From Pseudorasbora parva (Eukaryota; Chordata; Actinopteri; Cypriniformes; Gobionidae): 64,000 nt of DNA. This document shows, one piece after another, positions 34,601 through 48,700 of this stretch. Each line of letters opens with the position of its first letter. Within the stretch, counting starts at the first letter, position 1. The position numbers and the translations under genes are program-made. The DNA lies in contig NC_090191.1 of NCBI RefSeq assembly GCF_024679245.1, positions 38,290,982 to 38,354,981 on the forward strand. Reading direction: 5' to 3'. Under the pieces are notes generated by a model. The model was not told the DNA's origin. It saw only the letters and a list, made by a program, of their open reading frames with translations, and searched no databases.

Positions 34601-36715
34601 TCACACATGCTCGCGCTCATGATCGCTACTGTACATCTGAACACAAACAATAATCAAATGCACATTGATAGCTCTTCTTCTGTTCACTAAAATGTAATAA
34701 AATGTATGTTTCTGCAGGCGCATATAACTGTGTCTCTAAGCAAAGGTATTACTTTTCAAGGCTAATATAGCGCAATACCCACAAACTGTGCATTCATTTC
34801 ATATTTCGTGAGAAATGGTAGCTTATTTAATGTATAAATTATGGTATATACCCCAAAAAACTTAATATCATACTTTGTAGTAGTAGTATTGTAAAATATA
34901 TTACCTGTATGCAATGAAATCCAATGTAGCTACAGCAGTGGAATTAGTCATAGACAGCATACCCAGGTGTTCAACTAATAAAGATCTTTAGCAATGGCAA
35001 ACAATAGGATGCATTTGCAGATATGCTTTTTTAAACTGACTGTAGGTCTATGACCACTTCATCCAACGCTCTTGATGTCCACTCAAAAGAGTGATTCATT
35101 TGTGGATGGGGCATCGCTCATGCCCCAGAAAAAAAGGAGATGGTGCGCTTGGAATAAACTATGTATTTCTTAACATGTATTGCTTTCAAATAAAGTAACG
35201 AGAGGAACGTCGCCCAGTGCAACAGTTTTTTTCACTATTTGTGAGTTAAAGCAAAAGTACCCACATTTAAGTCTACTCCTAAAAGTAAAATTTTCCCCCC
35301 AAAAATACTCAAGTAAATATACACAAAAAAGAAAATTTAGGTGTTCCAATTGAACATTTTCTAGTGACTGATCACATCTACATTTTTCAGTTAGCCAAAT
35401 TGAATTTCTGTGAATTTACAGTTCAATTCACACAAATTTAATTTGGCCAACTGAAAAATGTAGATGTGATCAGTCACTAGAAAATGTTCAATTGGAGACA
35501 TTCATTTTTTTTTTTACAGTGTAACGTAGTAAATGAACTTTTTTTATACTACCCACCTCTGGAAAAGAGCTGTGTATGGGTGTTGCTAAATATCAAATTT
35601 TTTGTTCAAATAGAATAAAAAAGATCATATTGGTTTGGAGAAACATTTCTTTAATACTATACAAATGAAAGCTGACTCCACACCTGAGGTGTCCTCCTGA
35701 GCGGGTGTGTCTCCTGAGGCTGCGCGTGTGTGTGTGAGCAGCCTGGGGGCTGCGCTGGGACGGCCCGGTGTCGTCAGGCTCCAGAGGGGGCAGGCTGCGA
35801 AGGGAGGGGGCCGGGGAGGGAGCTGGCAGACTCTCATCTAGAGCGTTATCACTGGCCGATCGCATCAGAGAGCGACGCGGGGATATGCAGACCGCACGCC
35901 GCCGAGACGAATAAGAAGGGGTCTCCCTGAAAGGCACTTTTACAGGAAAAGACTGGCGTGTAACTAGTTATGCACATACACCCTATTCACATTTATGTTG
36001 CTATATTTTGAGAAATCTCCATGCTTATAATAAAATCATGTACATTTGTGGAAGATGTCAGACATGCACATAACAAAAGATTAACACCACACACAACAAT
36101 TATGGAAAAGGAAAAAATAAGTATTTTTGTACTGTTACACAATTTGGCTCTTACCACTGCATATTTCATTTGTTAAAGTTATTAATTATTTATTGAACAG
36201 CACTGATCAAAATGACTAAGATGGCCAATCAAATCAAAGGCGGGCCATCTTCCAATCATAGATGAGTGCAAATTCCAACGCAACGCTTTAGTTTTAACAA
36301 AGAAAGAGTGCGTGGTAGGGTGTAAGCTAAATATTTAATATTTGACAACTGTTTTACCATAGAAATGTTCAGTGACTGAAAGTAATATCCAATGATGCAC
36401 TTTTTAATGACATTTTGGTGTTTTGAATTGTAATTCCTAGCTGAATATGACAAGACAAGAAATGTTTTGTGTGTTCGACATGACATGGACTACAAAAGAG
36501 TGTGTATATTTTAAAATAAAATATTACTTGCAAATAGTTCAAATTAATTACTTCGCAACTACAACAATTAGAGCTGGATAGAATACCTTATTTTACTAAT
36601 CTTATTTATTTCTTTATTCCCTCAAATCTTCTTTAATTCTTATTTTATTGAATTTCTTTAAATACAAGACCAATTTAAAAAAATTATCCCCCCAATATTA
36701 TAGATATGGTTACTG

Positions 36716-36751
<36 letters not shown>

Positions 36752-39700
36752 AAATATGTGTCTATATATATATATTTACATCCTTAAAATGAGAACCATT
36801 TGAAAATTGCAGTCCTTTTAAAATCCAGTTTTTCTAATATCAGTTGTGTTGGATGTTCAAACTAAGTGTTTAAAATTCTTGTGAAAAATCAGCCTGAGAT
36901 AGGAGAAAGTATTTCAATGTAAAAAAAATGGAATACATCTCAAATGTATCAAATGAACCTCAGGTGTGCCATTTGCTAAGAAAGTAGTAGCCTTAGTCAT
37001 CGAAAAACTTTCTTAAATCATCAGTAACATTAAATGACCGAGTAGACCAGAATGGCCACTGTAATGGATTCTCGAAGAATCCTATCAGTTGTGAATAAAA
37101 ACCCATTTTCGCCTGTCGAATGGATCAAGAACACTCTCCATGATGCAGGAATGGATATATGCAGGACTATTATAAAGATAAGAACTAGCAGAACAGATTC
37201 ACCTCTATCAGGCTGAGATAGACAGAAATCACTCATCATAACCCAAAGCCTTATCACCTCATCTGTTACTCGCAGCTGAGACGCATATGGCTGCTGTTTA
37301 AGAATATATGTAATGCATCCAATTAATTTTAATTGAAACAAAGTGTTACCGGGGTAACTTATAAAATGTATAAAAAGGGCTGCCATGTCCATGGTTCATG
37401 CTTTACGGATATAAATATCATACATAAAGTCAGACTTTATTAAAGAGGTCATATCATACCTAAGCCATATATTTAATACACAGTAATTTAGTTTTTCATC
37501 ACATTTTCCCACACCATTTCTGACCCTTATAATGAAATGAGCAGTTTTGCTGCTGTAGACTTGAATGTAAATGTAGGCGACTAGGTTATAGTTGATTAAA
37601 ACTGCCCAGAAGATGCTATTATACATCAAATATTTATTTGATTGCTCACCATTGGTTCTTAATAATGTGTGTTGCCTTAAATGCAAAAATTGTTTATAGC
37701 CTTTTGTGGTAATTGTGAACTGGTTTTTCCGTGCCCACTGTTTTTCACTAAATGTATTCGGGTACCGTACCTTCTTGGTTTCCCAGCATGCTCTAGGCAG
37801 CTGTGGTTGGGAAATAAAATAGAGTGGTGCAGGGATCATGTATTTTTGTAGGCCAACCCGGAAGTTTGTGTTGGGTGTAACTAGTTACTAAGTCAGTTAC
37901 ATGCTATTCCTGTAATTTAATTATTTTTCCCTGGAAAAAATAAAGTAAGGGATTACTCTTATTTTTTCTGTAATTTAATTACAGTTACTTCTGATGTAAT
38001 TATACATAATTCAATGGTGGAATTAACATCAACATTTAAAGTCTAATTTTAAAATACATGTTTTTATGTATCCTTCTCACTCACATTTTTAATACTTTGG
38101 TCAGTTAATGAGAGTAATTTATGTAGTTTTATATTATGTATTTGAATGAATTAAAAGAGCCGTTTCATGTCTATCCTTGAATTGCTTAACTCGAGGTTGA
38201 TATAGGATTTAGAAAGTAATTAAAAAGTAATTAGTAGTAAGTAATTAAATACTTTTTGGAGAGAGTAATTTGTACAGTAATCTAATTACACTATTGAAGA
38301 TGTAATTAGTAACTAGTAATTTTTTAAAGTAGCTTACCCAACACTGAGTTTGTATCACCCTGGTTCCCTCAACAAAAACGCAATAGGATTTTTTTTGTTG
38401 TTGATTATTGCAAAAAATAAGATGTGACTACCAAAAACATTTTATTCATAGTGATAATCTTTTAAAACACAACTTATATGAATTTAAAGCGTAAATACAA
38501 ATAAAAGGGTAAACCTAGGGTACACCAACGTCATGACTTTAATGTCACCATCACTAAGCTTCTGACAACTCTTTCGGTCTTTGTTTAAAAACATTTCCCC
38601 TAAAAGTTTGAGTTATAATAGTTTACAAAAGCATGATTATAAATACAAGCTTGTGAAAGCGGACTAGTTGTTCCTGTTCGGCTGATGACGTTTAATGTCC
38701 CTGAAAACCTTTGTGGTCACATTTAGCCACAACTGCCTTTTACAAGACAAGTAAAAACTTCTTTTTTATTTTATTTTAATCACACAAGGGTTTTACTGAT
38801 GTATTTTATACATTATAACGCCAAAAGTATTGGGACACCCCTCCAAATAATTGAATTCAGACGTCTCAAACACTTCCATGGCCCCAGGTGTATAAAATCA
38901 GGCACGTAGACACTTCTACAAATATTTGTGAAAGTATGGATCGCTCTCAGGAGCTCTTTGAATTCAAGTATTATACCGTAGTCTGTGATAGGTTGCCACC
39001 TGTGCAATAAGTCCATTCATGAAATTTCCTCACTCCTAAATATTCCACGGTCAACTGTTAGTGGTATTGTAACAAAGTGGAAGCAATCGGGAACAACAGC
39101 AACTCAGCCATGAAATGGTAGGTCATGTAAAATCACAGAGCGGGGACAGCGCACGCTGAGGCTCACAGTGTGCAGAGTCTTTCTCACAGCGCAACTTTCT
39201 GCAGAGTCAATAGCTACAGACCTCCAAACATTGTGTGGCCTTCATATTAGCTCAACAACAGTGTGTAGAGAGTTTCATGGAATGGGTTTCCATGGCCAAG
39301 CAGATGCATCCAAGCCTACAATAGATGCAGGGATGTAAAGCATGCCACCTGACGAATGATGGTCACACACTCGGTTATACTTTACTGGAGAACTAGTAGT
39401 TGGAGACATTACTACCGTACACATTGGAGGATACTACTGAAGTCATAACTATAGATACCTGTGAGGTACATTTTGCGATTACGGTATAACTAAGAACATA
39501 TAAACAATGTTCTATACCACCACTGGACTCAGTGGCAGTGGAGGCGTGTTATCTGGAGTGACATATTACACTTCTCTGTCTGGCAATCCAATGGACGAGT
39601 CTGGTTTGGCGGTTGCAAGGAGAACGGCATTGTTCTTAATGTAAAATTTGGTGTAGGGGGCATGGTGTGGGGTTGTTTTTCAGGGGTTGTGCTTGGCCTA

Positions 39701-42700
39701 TTAGTTCACTTGAAAGAATAAAGCATACCAAGACATTTTGGACAATTTCATGCTCCCAACTTTTAGGGAACAATTTAGGGATGGCCCATTCCCGTTCCAA
39801 CATGACTGTTCACCAGTGCACAAAGCAAGGTCCATAAACACAACCCAAGGGTGGGCCAACTCCATATTAAACCCTATGAATTAAGAATGGGATGTAATTA
39901 AGTTCATGTGCATGTAAAGGCAGATGTCCCAAAACTTTAGGCAATATAGTGAGTAAAACGTGGAAACATCTTAAGCTTGTACTCGTCACAGCCCTTATTT
40001 CAAGCATTTAACCAACAACCTATTTAAAAACCTATTGACTTCAGGAAGATGGAACTGGAAGCGCTTCAAAAATATGAATACAACTGTATTATTTGATTTA
40101 CATCAGAAAGCTGAAACAGCTTCGATAAATGTTTTGTTTGTTTTTTGGATTGGGAAGGACGTTTTCCGTGTTGAAAGATGTAGTTTTAGTATACTGAATG
40201 AACTTTGATATCTCACGATATGACCACTTTTAACCAGATCTCATTTAGTATTGAGTCAAATTAAAGCTGCAGGTGTATAGAGCCACAACCAGTGGGGTTA
40301 AAAAAAAAGTGGGGATTGCACTGGTGAGTTGATACGTCATGAAGACTAGACACATAGATCAGCACACAAAACACACTCAGATTACACAGAAATTACAGAT
40401 GACTCACAGATTACATCACACAGAGCATGACTGAGATTTACAAAGAGAAACACACACAGATAATAGAGAGATTAGCCCACATACACTAGTATGACAAACA
40501 GTTTACATCACTTATTGTAAAGTTAGAGCACTGATAGAAACAATAGCCAGATATAAGTCTTGCACATTCAGACTGACTGTCTGAAATAAAAAGATAACAT
40601 CCACTAATGGACTGTTTTGACGCATGCTGTGATGAAGTTTCGTGCTGCTTCATAAGATAAAATGCTCTTATGTTGTAATTTCTGCTTTCACTCTGAAAGG
40701 AGCACTTGAGCCCAATAATGGATTTGGATTTGAGTGAATGGATTTTATCTAGACATGTCGTGTCGTGTTGTGGTGTCGAATAAAATAGACCCAGGATTCA
40801 AGGCCTGATGCTTCAAACAGTTCAAACCTGATCAACTCACCAACATCTGAGGTTTTATGGATCTTGATGATTTCTGCCAGGTCAAAGTTCCCTGCGATGA
40901 TGGCAACCTACCAGAAAAAGCATTTAACATGTCAATAGCACTTGATTTATGGAATAGTACAGGGACCCACCTATCCCATTAAAGGGGGGGTGAAATGCTG
41001 TTTCATGCATACTGAGCTTTTTACACTGTTAAAGACTTGGATTCCCATCCTAAACATAGACAAAGTTTCAAAAACTAATGTTGGACGTTTGATGGAGTAT
41101 TTCTGTGTCAAAAATACTCCTTCCGGTTTCTCACAAGTCTCGGAGAGTTTTTTTTCGAGTATGGCTCGGCTTGACGTTAATAGAGCGGAAGGTCCTTGTA
41201 TGGGCCGTACGGGCTCTTCTCCCAGTAGGGTGCGCACGCGCGTGACTAGAGCGAGAGAGGAAATGCACGCCCGGAAACACTCCGCGCCACGCTCCACTTT
41301 ATTCCTATGAGTGACGTTGAGCGACTTCAAGGCTTCAGCACAGCATTACGGGAAGGCAGCGCTGCATTTGAACCGATTTGAACGCAGAAATGACGGGAAG
41401 CTTCACAGCATCGCTTCAGTCGCGTCTCAAAGTGGATTTCCACGGTCACTGCTGTCACAGGACTTCACCAAATCATACCAAAGAAGTGTGTTTTTGACGG
41501 AGCGGTCCCAGCGATAAAGGTCCGTCCGTGCTTTGGAAGCAGCCGGTGAGTAAAACTGCTTCAAATGTCTGTGCTGTTGGCTACCGTCGCATGAGTAAAC
41601 ATCAGTAAACGACATGATCGCGTGCTTCGTCATTCAAATGCGCTAACGGACTCCATTGTTGTTCTGTATAACGTTAAACTAGTCTGACGTGCAAAACTGT
41701 TTTGCTTGCTACTGCTAATGTTTAGTCGCATACAATAGTCCATAAACCGAATCATGTCCTCATAAACTGTGAGTAAACACACACAAATGTTGACTAAATA
41801 CAGTACATACCACAGAGACGGACGTCCTGCTGCTGCTGTTTCTCCTGTTCAATTTATTTCAGCCTCCGAAGGATTCTGGATCATATATCTATTAGCTGAG
41901 ATCGATAGCCATGGGTTTCTCCACGCTTGAGAACGTCACCACTTTGCGCACTTGTCATTCTTTAGCTCCGCCCACACGATACGCCTCCAGGCGCTCGTTT
42001 TTTTCCGAAAAGACTCGGTACAGCCCATATTTCTTTTATAAATATGATAAAACTAAAGACTTTTCGGAGATATGAAGGATGCAATACTACTCTATAAGTA
42101 CTCAAGATTGACATGAGATTGACTGAAACTGAGTGTTTCACCCCCACTTTAAAGACTGTGTGTGTGTAGACTGAGCCAAAACATTAGCTGAGAGACGTGG
42201 TACCTGAAATGCTGTTTGGTTGTTGTAGTTCTTGATTTCTTTATTTGCTCCTCGAAACAGGAGAACTCTAGCACAGCCTTCCTATAGATATGGCAGAGAA
42301 AAAGAAAAGGCAGGTGAGTGCACAAGAAAACCGAAGTGATTATAACATCCTGCAAAGGGGTGTTTTATATGCGATTTGGTGCCCAGCTGAGTTTAATAAC
42401 TATATACAGTTGCAGTGAAATACCAGCATACACAATGTATGTATTCACAATGTAAAATGGAATGAGTATGTGAAACAATCAGGCGTTATTCTCTGAGGAA
42501 GCAAAGGAAGTAACGTTAAAAACAACAGTAAAACGTGTAAATATATATATGAAATGAATCTTTTTTTCCCAACCATAACACTGTCCAATCAGAGGCAGGC
42601 AGCGTATTTTTTGTTTTCATAGAGGTGAGGTGTAGCATGAATGTTAAGAAGGTAACCGTAAAATGTCACATTAACGGAGAGAGTGCTTCCGCATCGTTGT

Positions 42701-45700
42701 GATTGGCTAATTACCCTATCAATGCCTAATTTTGTTCACAGATGCTCTGCAAATTGTCCTCAATGGATCCAAATTTGGACGACATCAGAAATTGGCGTCA
42801 CAAAACCGAGTCTATTCAGACAAATTAAACATTTACATTTTTAAAATTACATTATTGTTTTGTATTGACAGAAATTTAAAATGAGTCTAGGTGATTGTTA
42901 AAAACTGCAGCTATTATAAGTCTGGTTTAATTTGTCACAATGGGTGCGGAAGGTGGTTTCGGTTGCATTGCATTGTGGGATACAGTATTCCTTGCTATTC
43001 CGTGCCATTTGCTATAATTGCATTTTACACATTTTGGCATTGTATTCTATTGTCTGGTAATCACCACACCAAGCTCAATCTTTTAAGATTGAACACTGGC
43101 CTGTGAAGTCTGCTCTGTATTTTCGTCTGTACTGGAGGTGTGATTAACGGGCATTATTCAAATAACTGTATTCTGTATGCAGTTAGATAGTCCTTTAACC
43201 AATCAGACCATCAGTCCGTCATTGTGTTAAACCCGCCAATAGTGCGGCAAGTCGATAAGCCGGTTTGTGATTGGTGACCGCAAAAATTTTAACAGAAGCA
43301 CGAGATAAATATGTACAGGTTTCCAGCCTGAGCTGCTACAATCGATGCCTCGATTGTAGTCTTGAGTTTTCATCTGGGAATCATAGAATCATATTAAATC
43401 ATTTCCATTTTGAGGGCCTGGTTAAGCTAGTAAGTACTGTTCTCGCCAGGTCCAAGAGACTGTTTTTTTCCACACAGAACCTGAACTCCCTTTTCCATGG
43501 CTTTACATTTCCAACACAAGCTATAATGCCCAGTACACAACTGTCCCAGATGAAAGATGATGGCTCATGATCATGGCTCCTAAACGTTAGTCGTACATTG
43601 AGAGAGGTTCAAAGACGGCCGTTATCATAGTCTTTTGACCAAAGATAGCCTGTGATAATTTTCTTACAGTGTCAGAATTTTAGCATTATTACTCATATTG
43701 TGTTTGCTGCTATGACCTACATCTACAGACTAGCCAATAAAAATGCATCATAAAACTGTATATTGATCAACGCGACATGGTGCTTAAACTTAAGACTACT
43801 TGCCTCAAGCTCCGTTTACAGGATTTGCATGCCAAGTTTTCCTCTTTTCCCTAGCCATGCATGACCGCGTCTATATTTTCCTCCTCCTTTTTTGTTCAGT
43901 GCACATAAAAACCACAATTGCTAAAGTGTGATTCATCTTGCTCTATTTGTTCAGCACTAATGCATGCTGATGACGTTTTATTCTTTTATACTAACTGGCA
44001 TTGTAGCCTATGATTCAATGGGTGTCATCATCGCACCGTCTACCTACATTTCGTGCACAAGTTTATTAGATCCATGTCGATTTGTAATGATCTTATAGGA
44101 TTGCCGATTAGCACAAGAGGTAGACCAATCACAACATACTGTGCTTTTCAGAAGGCAGATTTTAAATTAAACAAAGCGTTCAGAGGGTGAAAACAGGTGC
44201 TGCAACAATGTAAATTATAAGAAAAACAATGAGTTTTGGGAACACATTAGATCCCATAAACACAATTATAAACCTGTAAATAAGCATAATTTAAAAATAG
44301 TATGCACATACCCAATCATTTGAGAAAGCATAGCTGATGGCGTTGAGAGCGAAGAACCTGTGTGAGCATTTGTGGGTGTGTGTACCTGGTTGTAGAGGGC
44401 ACACAGGTGTAGTGCTGTGTTTCCTGAGGCATTCTGAGAGCTCATCTCTGCTCCATAGAATAACAGGTGCTCAAGGTGCTGCACGTTTCCATGACGACAA
44501 GCCTAATGTACAAAACACACACACACACACACGCTCCGATCACCCACTGCTGCAGTTGTAGCAAACAATAAAAAGGATATATTTAGTCTCGTTGGAGAAT
44601 GAAACTTTATGCTACTGGAGATTGTCTGTACACGTTTAATGAGAAAATGTGCTGAGCATTAGACGAGAAGCGCGTTACCTGATGGATCTCCTGCCAGCCA
44701 TTCTCGTCGCTGTAGCCCAGCTGGGCGTGATCGTACAGCAGCAGCTCGCAGCAGTACGGATCTCCCCCAACCATGGCACTATGATAGAGGGGGGTGAGCC
44801 CACGACTGTCCTTATAGTCTGGAGACGCCCCCAGATCCAACAATGTCTGCGGATAGCACATGAAATATGATGGACATATGTGCACAGACTCCCAACAGCT
44901 TGCGATGAGTTGTATAAGGATGAGTCTTTCTTTGGATTGTGCGTGTGGGAGGGAAAGTGCATCAACTCACAGTCAATGCTACATGGTTGTGCGTTTGGAT
45001 CGCTTTGTGCAGCGCCGTCAGGCCGTCTCTGGTTCTGAAGTCCAGATGGGCTCCTCCGCTTCTCAACACCTTAATCAGATCGGCACAAGTGTCCAGCTGG
45101 GCCACGAGAGTGAGAGGAGATTCTGGAAACATCACACATGCGGAGATGATTAAAAATGCTAAATGTCAAATCCATTTCGCCGCATATATAATTTGGTAAT
45201 TTTGTCGAATGTCCTTGGTTGATTAGGATTGTTCTTCATTTACATTCATTTAAGTAGCATAAATGCTAATCAAGGCAAACTCTAAAGGAAGTGTTCACCC
45301 ATCCTTCACCCCAAAATGAAAATTTTGCCATGATTGTTCCAACCCTGTATAATTTTGTTTATTCTATGAAACCCAAAATGAGATGTTTGGCAGAAAGTCC
45401 ACGTTGCTCTTTTCCATAAAGTGAAAGTAGACTTTGATATACATATTGCAAGAAAAAGTATGTGAACCGCTTGCAGAATCTGTGAAATTTTGAACAATTT
45501 TAACAAAATAAGAGAGATCATACAAAATGTTGTTTTTTTATTTAGTGCTGCTTCTGAATAAGAACATTTTCTGATTTTTTTTTTTTTACATATAGTCCAC
45601 AAGACTGAGATTTTTTTAAATATAAAGATTTATTAAAAAAGAGATTTATTAAAATCCTCCCGTTTCAAAAGTTTATGAACTCATTGATTCGTAATACTGT

Positions 45701-48700
45701 GTGTTGTTACCTGGATGTTTAGGTGTATTTTTGTTTTGTTATGGTTGTTCTTGTTTGTCCTGAGCAGTTAAACTGATTACCGTTCTTCAGAAAATCCTCC
45801 AGGTTCTGCACATTGTTCAGTTTTCCCGCATATTTTGCATATTTGATCCTTTTCCAGCAGTGACTGTGATTTTGAGATCCATCTTTTCACACTGAGGACA
45901 AATACACTCAAACACAACTATTAAACAAAAGTTCAAACATTCACTGAAGTTTCAGAAGGAAACACGAAATCTGATTTTGAATATCAAGGTAAATTGTACT
46001 TAATTTGTCTTCCGGGAAACATGTAAGTATCTTTTGTTGCTTCTGAAGGGCAGAAAAAATTATATTTAAACAAAATAAGAAAAATGTTGACATCTTCATC
46101 CTGTTCAATGTCTGCTAAATGATTAAATATAAAATGTAAATGTTCAATACTTGATCTTCAAATTCAAAAAGTTTCCTTCTGGAGCATCAGTGAATGTTTG
46201 AACCTTTTTTAATAGTTGTGTTTGAGTCCCTCAATCATCCTCAGTGTGAAAAGATGGATCTCAAAAATATCAAATATGCAAAATATGCTGGAAAACTGAA
46301 TTATGTGCTGGACCTGGAAGACTTTTCTAAAGAAAGTTGGTCAGTTTATCTGCTCAGGACAAACAAGCGACTCAAGAACAACTCTCACAAAACACAAAAA
46401 CAGCTGTGGATCATCCAGATCACGACACAGTATTAAAAAGCAATGGTTCATAAACTTTTGAACTGGGGCATTTTAACAAAATTAAGTAGTTTTTTTTATC
46501 TTGTGGACTGTGTTCCAACGGTAGTGGAAACAATTGTGCATCTTTTGAAAGATTTGAGAATCTCCAGATCAAAACACTGACAAAGAAGTAGAAACAAGCG
46601 AGAAAAGCATTGCTTATGCACGTTGTAGTCTTTTTTCTTTCTTTTCCTTCTTACTATTTTCTCTGCTTTATGATAGAAATGTAGCTTTTTTATGAAACTT
46701 ACCCATATTAAAGTGTTGATTCAAAATAAAATAAAATGCATGAAGCTAGAATAAAATGAGTAGAGGATCTTTCCTGATAATCCGTACCTGATATTCATGC
46801 AACAGAATATTCTGGTAGCCATGCAAGTTTTGTAAAAATTATTAAAATAAATAAATTTAAAAAAATGCTGGTGGTGGCTTGCAAAAAAAAAAAAGAAAAA
46901 AAAATCTGCAGGGGAAAGAGTTGCGAACCAAAAGCGCCCTAAAAGTATCATAAAAGGAGATTATATGTTTCTGAAGTCATACAGCTTCATGTGCAGAACA
47001 GACCAAAATGTTATTCTCATTCCTGCCAAGACTCTCAAATGGCACCGCTCCAATGTTCAAAACAGCTCATTTTTAGATGCATTGTACCAAGTTTGAAGGC
47101 AGGTTTGGGAAGTGATGTGAAATACAAACGAACTTGCACTGCCCATATAAGCATCACATTTCATCAGCTCTGACCCACATGGAGAATTTATTTTAAAAAT
47201 ATAATAAAATCACCTCCGCTCTCAGAATCATGAAAATTGGGGTCCAGCCCTTTCTCCAGGAACCTGCAGACCTTCTCCACACACCTCTGTTGTACATACT
47301 CCATAAACTTCTTTAAATTGGCCTGGCAACAATGGAAGATAGTCTCATATTACTAACCAGTCAACAATGTATTGAGTAATGGAAAGCAAGATTTTTTAAT
47401 GGAATATCGAAGGAAATACAATGGATCAACATACTACATTCACAATGCAAAGCTGCTTTAAGCATTACTAAGAAGTAAGATGAAAAAAAAAAAAAAAAAA
47501 AAAAATGAATGGAAGTTGCTCATTACAAATGCAAAAAGGTTAGCCAATCAGAGAGAGCTTATTAACATATATCATCTGTCCTAAAGATATAGTAGCATAA
47601 CGAAAATAGTCTGCACAATTCTAGTCAGAAAACAGTCATGTCAAACTAAATTATGTTTTTGCTGCAAGAAACTTTGACAAAAGTGGACTTTTAAAAATAA
47701 AAAAATTAAGTTAAGGTGCTTTAGGCAATTCAAATATTTTTGCTAGCTTCTGCCATTTTGATAACTTCAACCACATGCTCTCTCTTCCAAACCCATCCTC
47801 TAAAGACTCAATATCAGCAAACTTGAATCCACAAAATGATTCATAAACAGAGAGTGTTTCTAGCTATTTTTTGATTTGGCTAAAAAAAAAAAAATATTGA
47901 TCTTTAGGTGTTTTTAGAGTCTAGAGCTGTCACAGAGATGCATGCTATTTTTCTCAGGACCAAAAACAAGACAGCTTGTTCCAGATAACAAAGATTTTTA
48001 ATGGAAAAGTATCTGTTTTTTAGGACTACAGAATTATGTATAAATATACACTGCTGTTTAAAGGTTTGGGGTTGGTAAGATATAAAAATGTCTCTAATGC
48101 AAACCAAGGCTGCATTTATTTGATGAATACAGTAAAAACAGTAATACTATGAAATCATTATTTTTAATTATGTGTGATAATTTAATGTTATTCCTGTGAT
48201 CAAAGCTGAATTTTCAGCATTAATACTCCAGTCTTGTCACATGATCCTTCAGAAATCATTCTAATGCTGATTTGCTGCTCAAGGAACATTTCATATTATA
48301 ATTATCAATGTTGAAAACATTGCTGCTTCATATTTTTGTGGAAACTGTGAAACATTTTTTCTCTGTATTATTTGATGGATAGAAGATTAAAAAGAACAGC
48401 ATTTATTTCAAATAGAGATTGTTTATAACATTAATGTCTTTACTGTTACTTTGACAAATTGAATGCATCCTTGCTGAATATTAGTATTATTACCAACCAC
48501 AAACATTTTAACGGTAGTGTACATGAATGTTAGACGTTACCTTGGTATGCAGTTTGGCCAGTTGCTTGTCATCTACATGGCTCTGAGTGTAAACACGCCT
48601 CTTGTAACGGAACTGAAGTCACACAAATGAATTGACAGGTAAATGATAGTAACATAGCAACCTGACCAATAATATAATAAGTGAGAGACCTAAAGCATTG

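Noticed and set aside
40942..41310. Frames of about 120 codons on both strands
   Set aside because: They lie in the piggyBac-like element, have no transposase motifs, and overlap each other.
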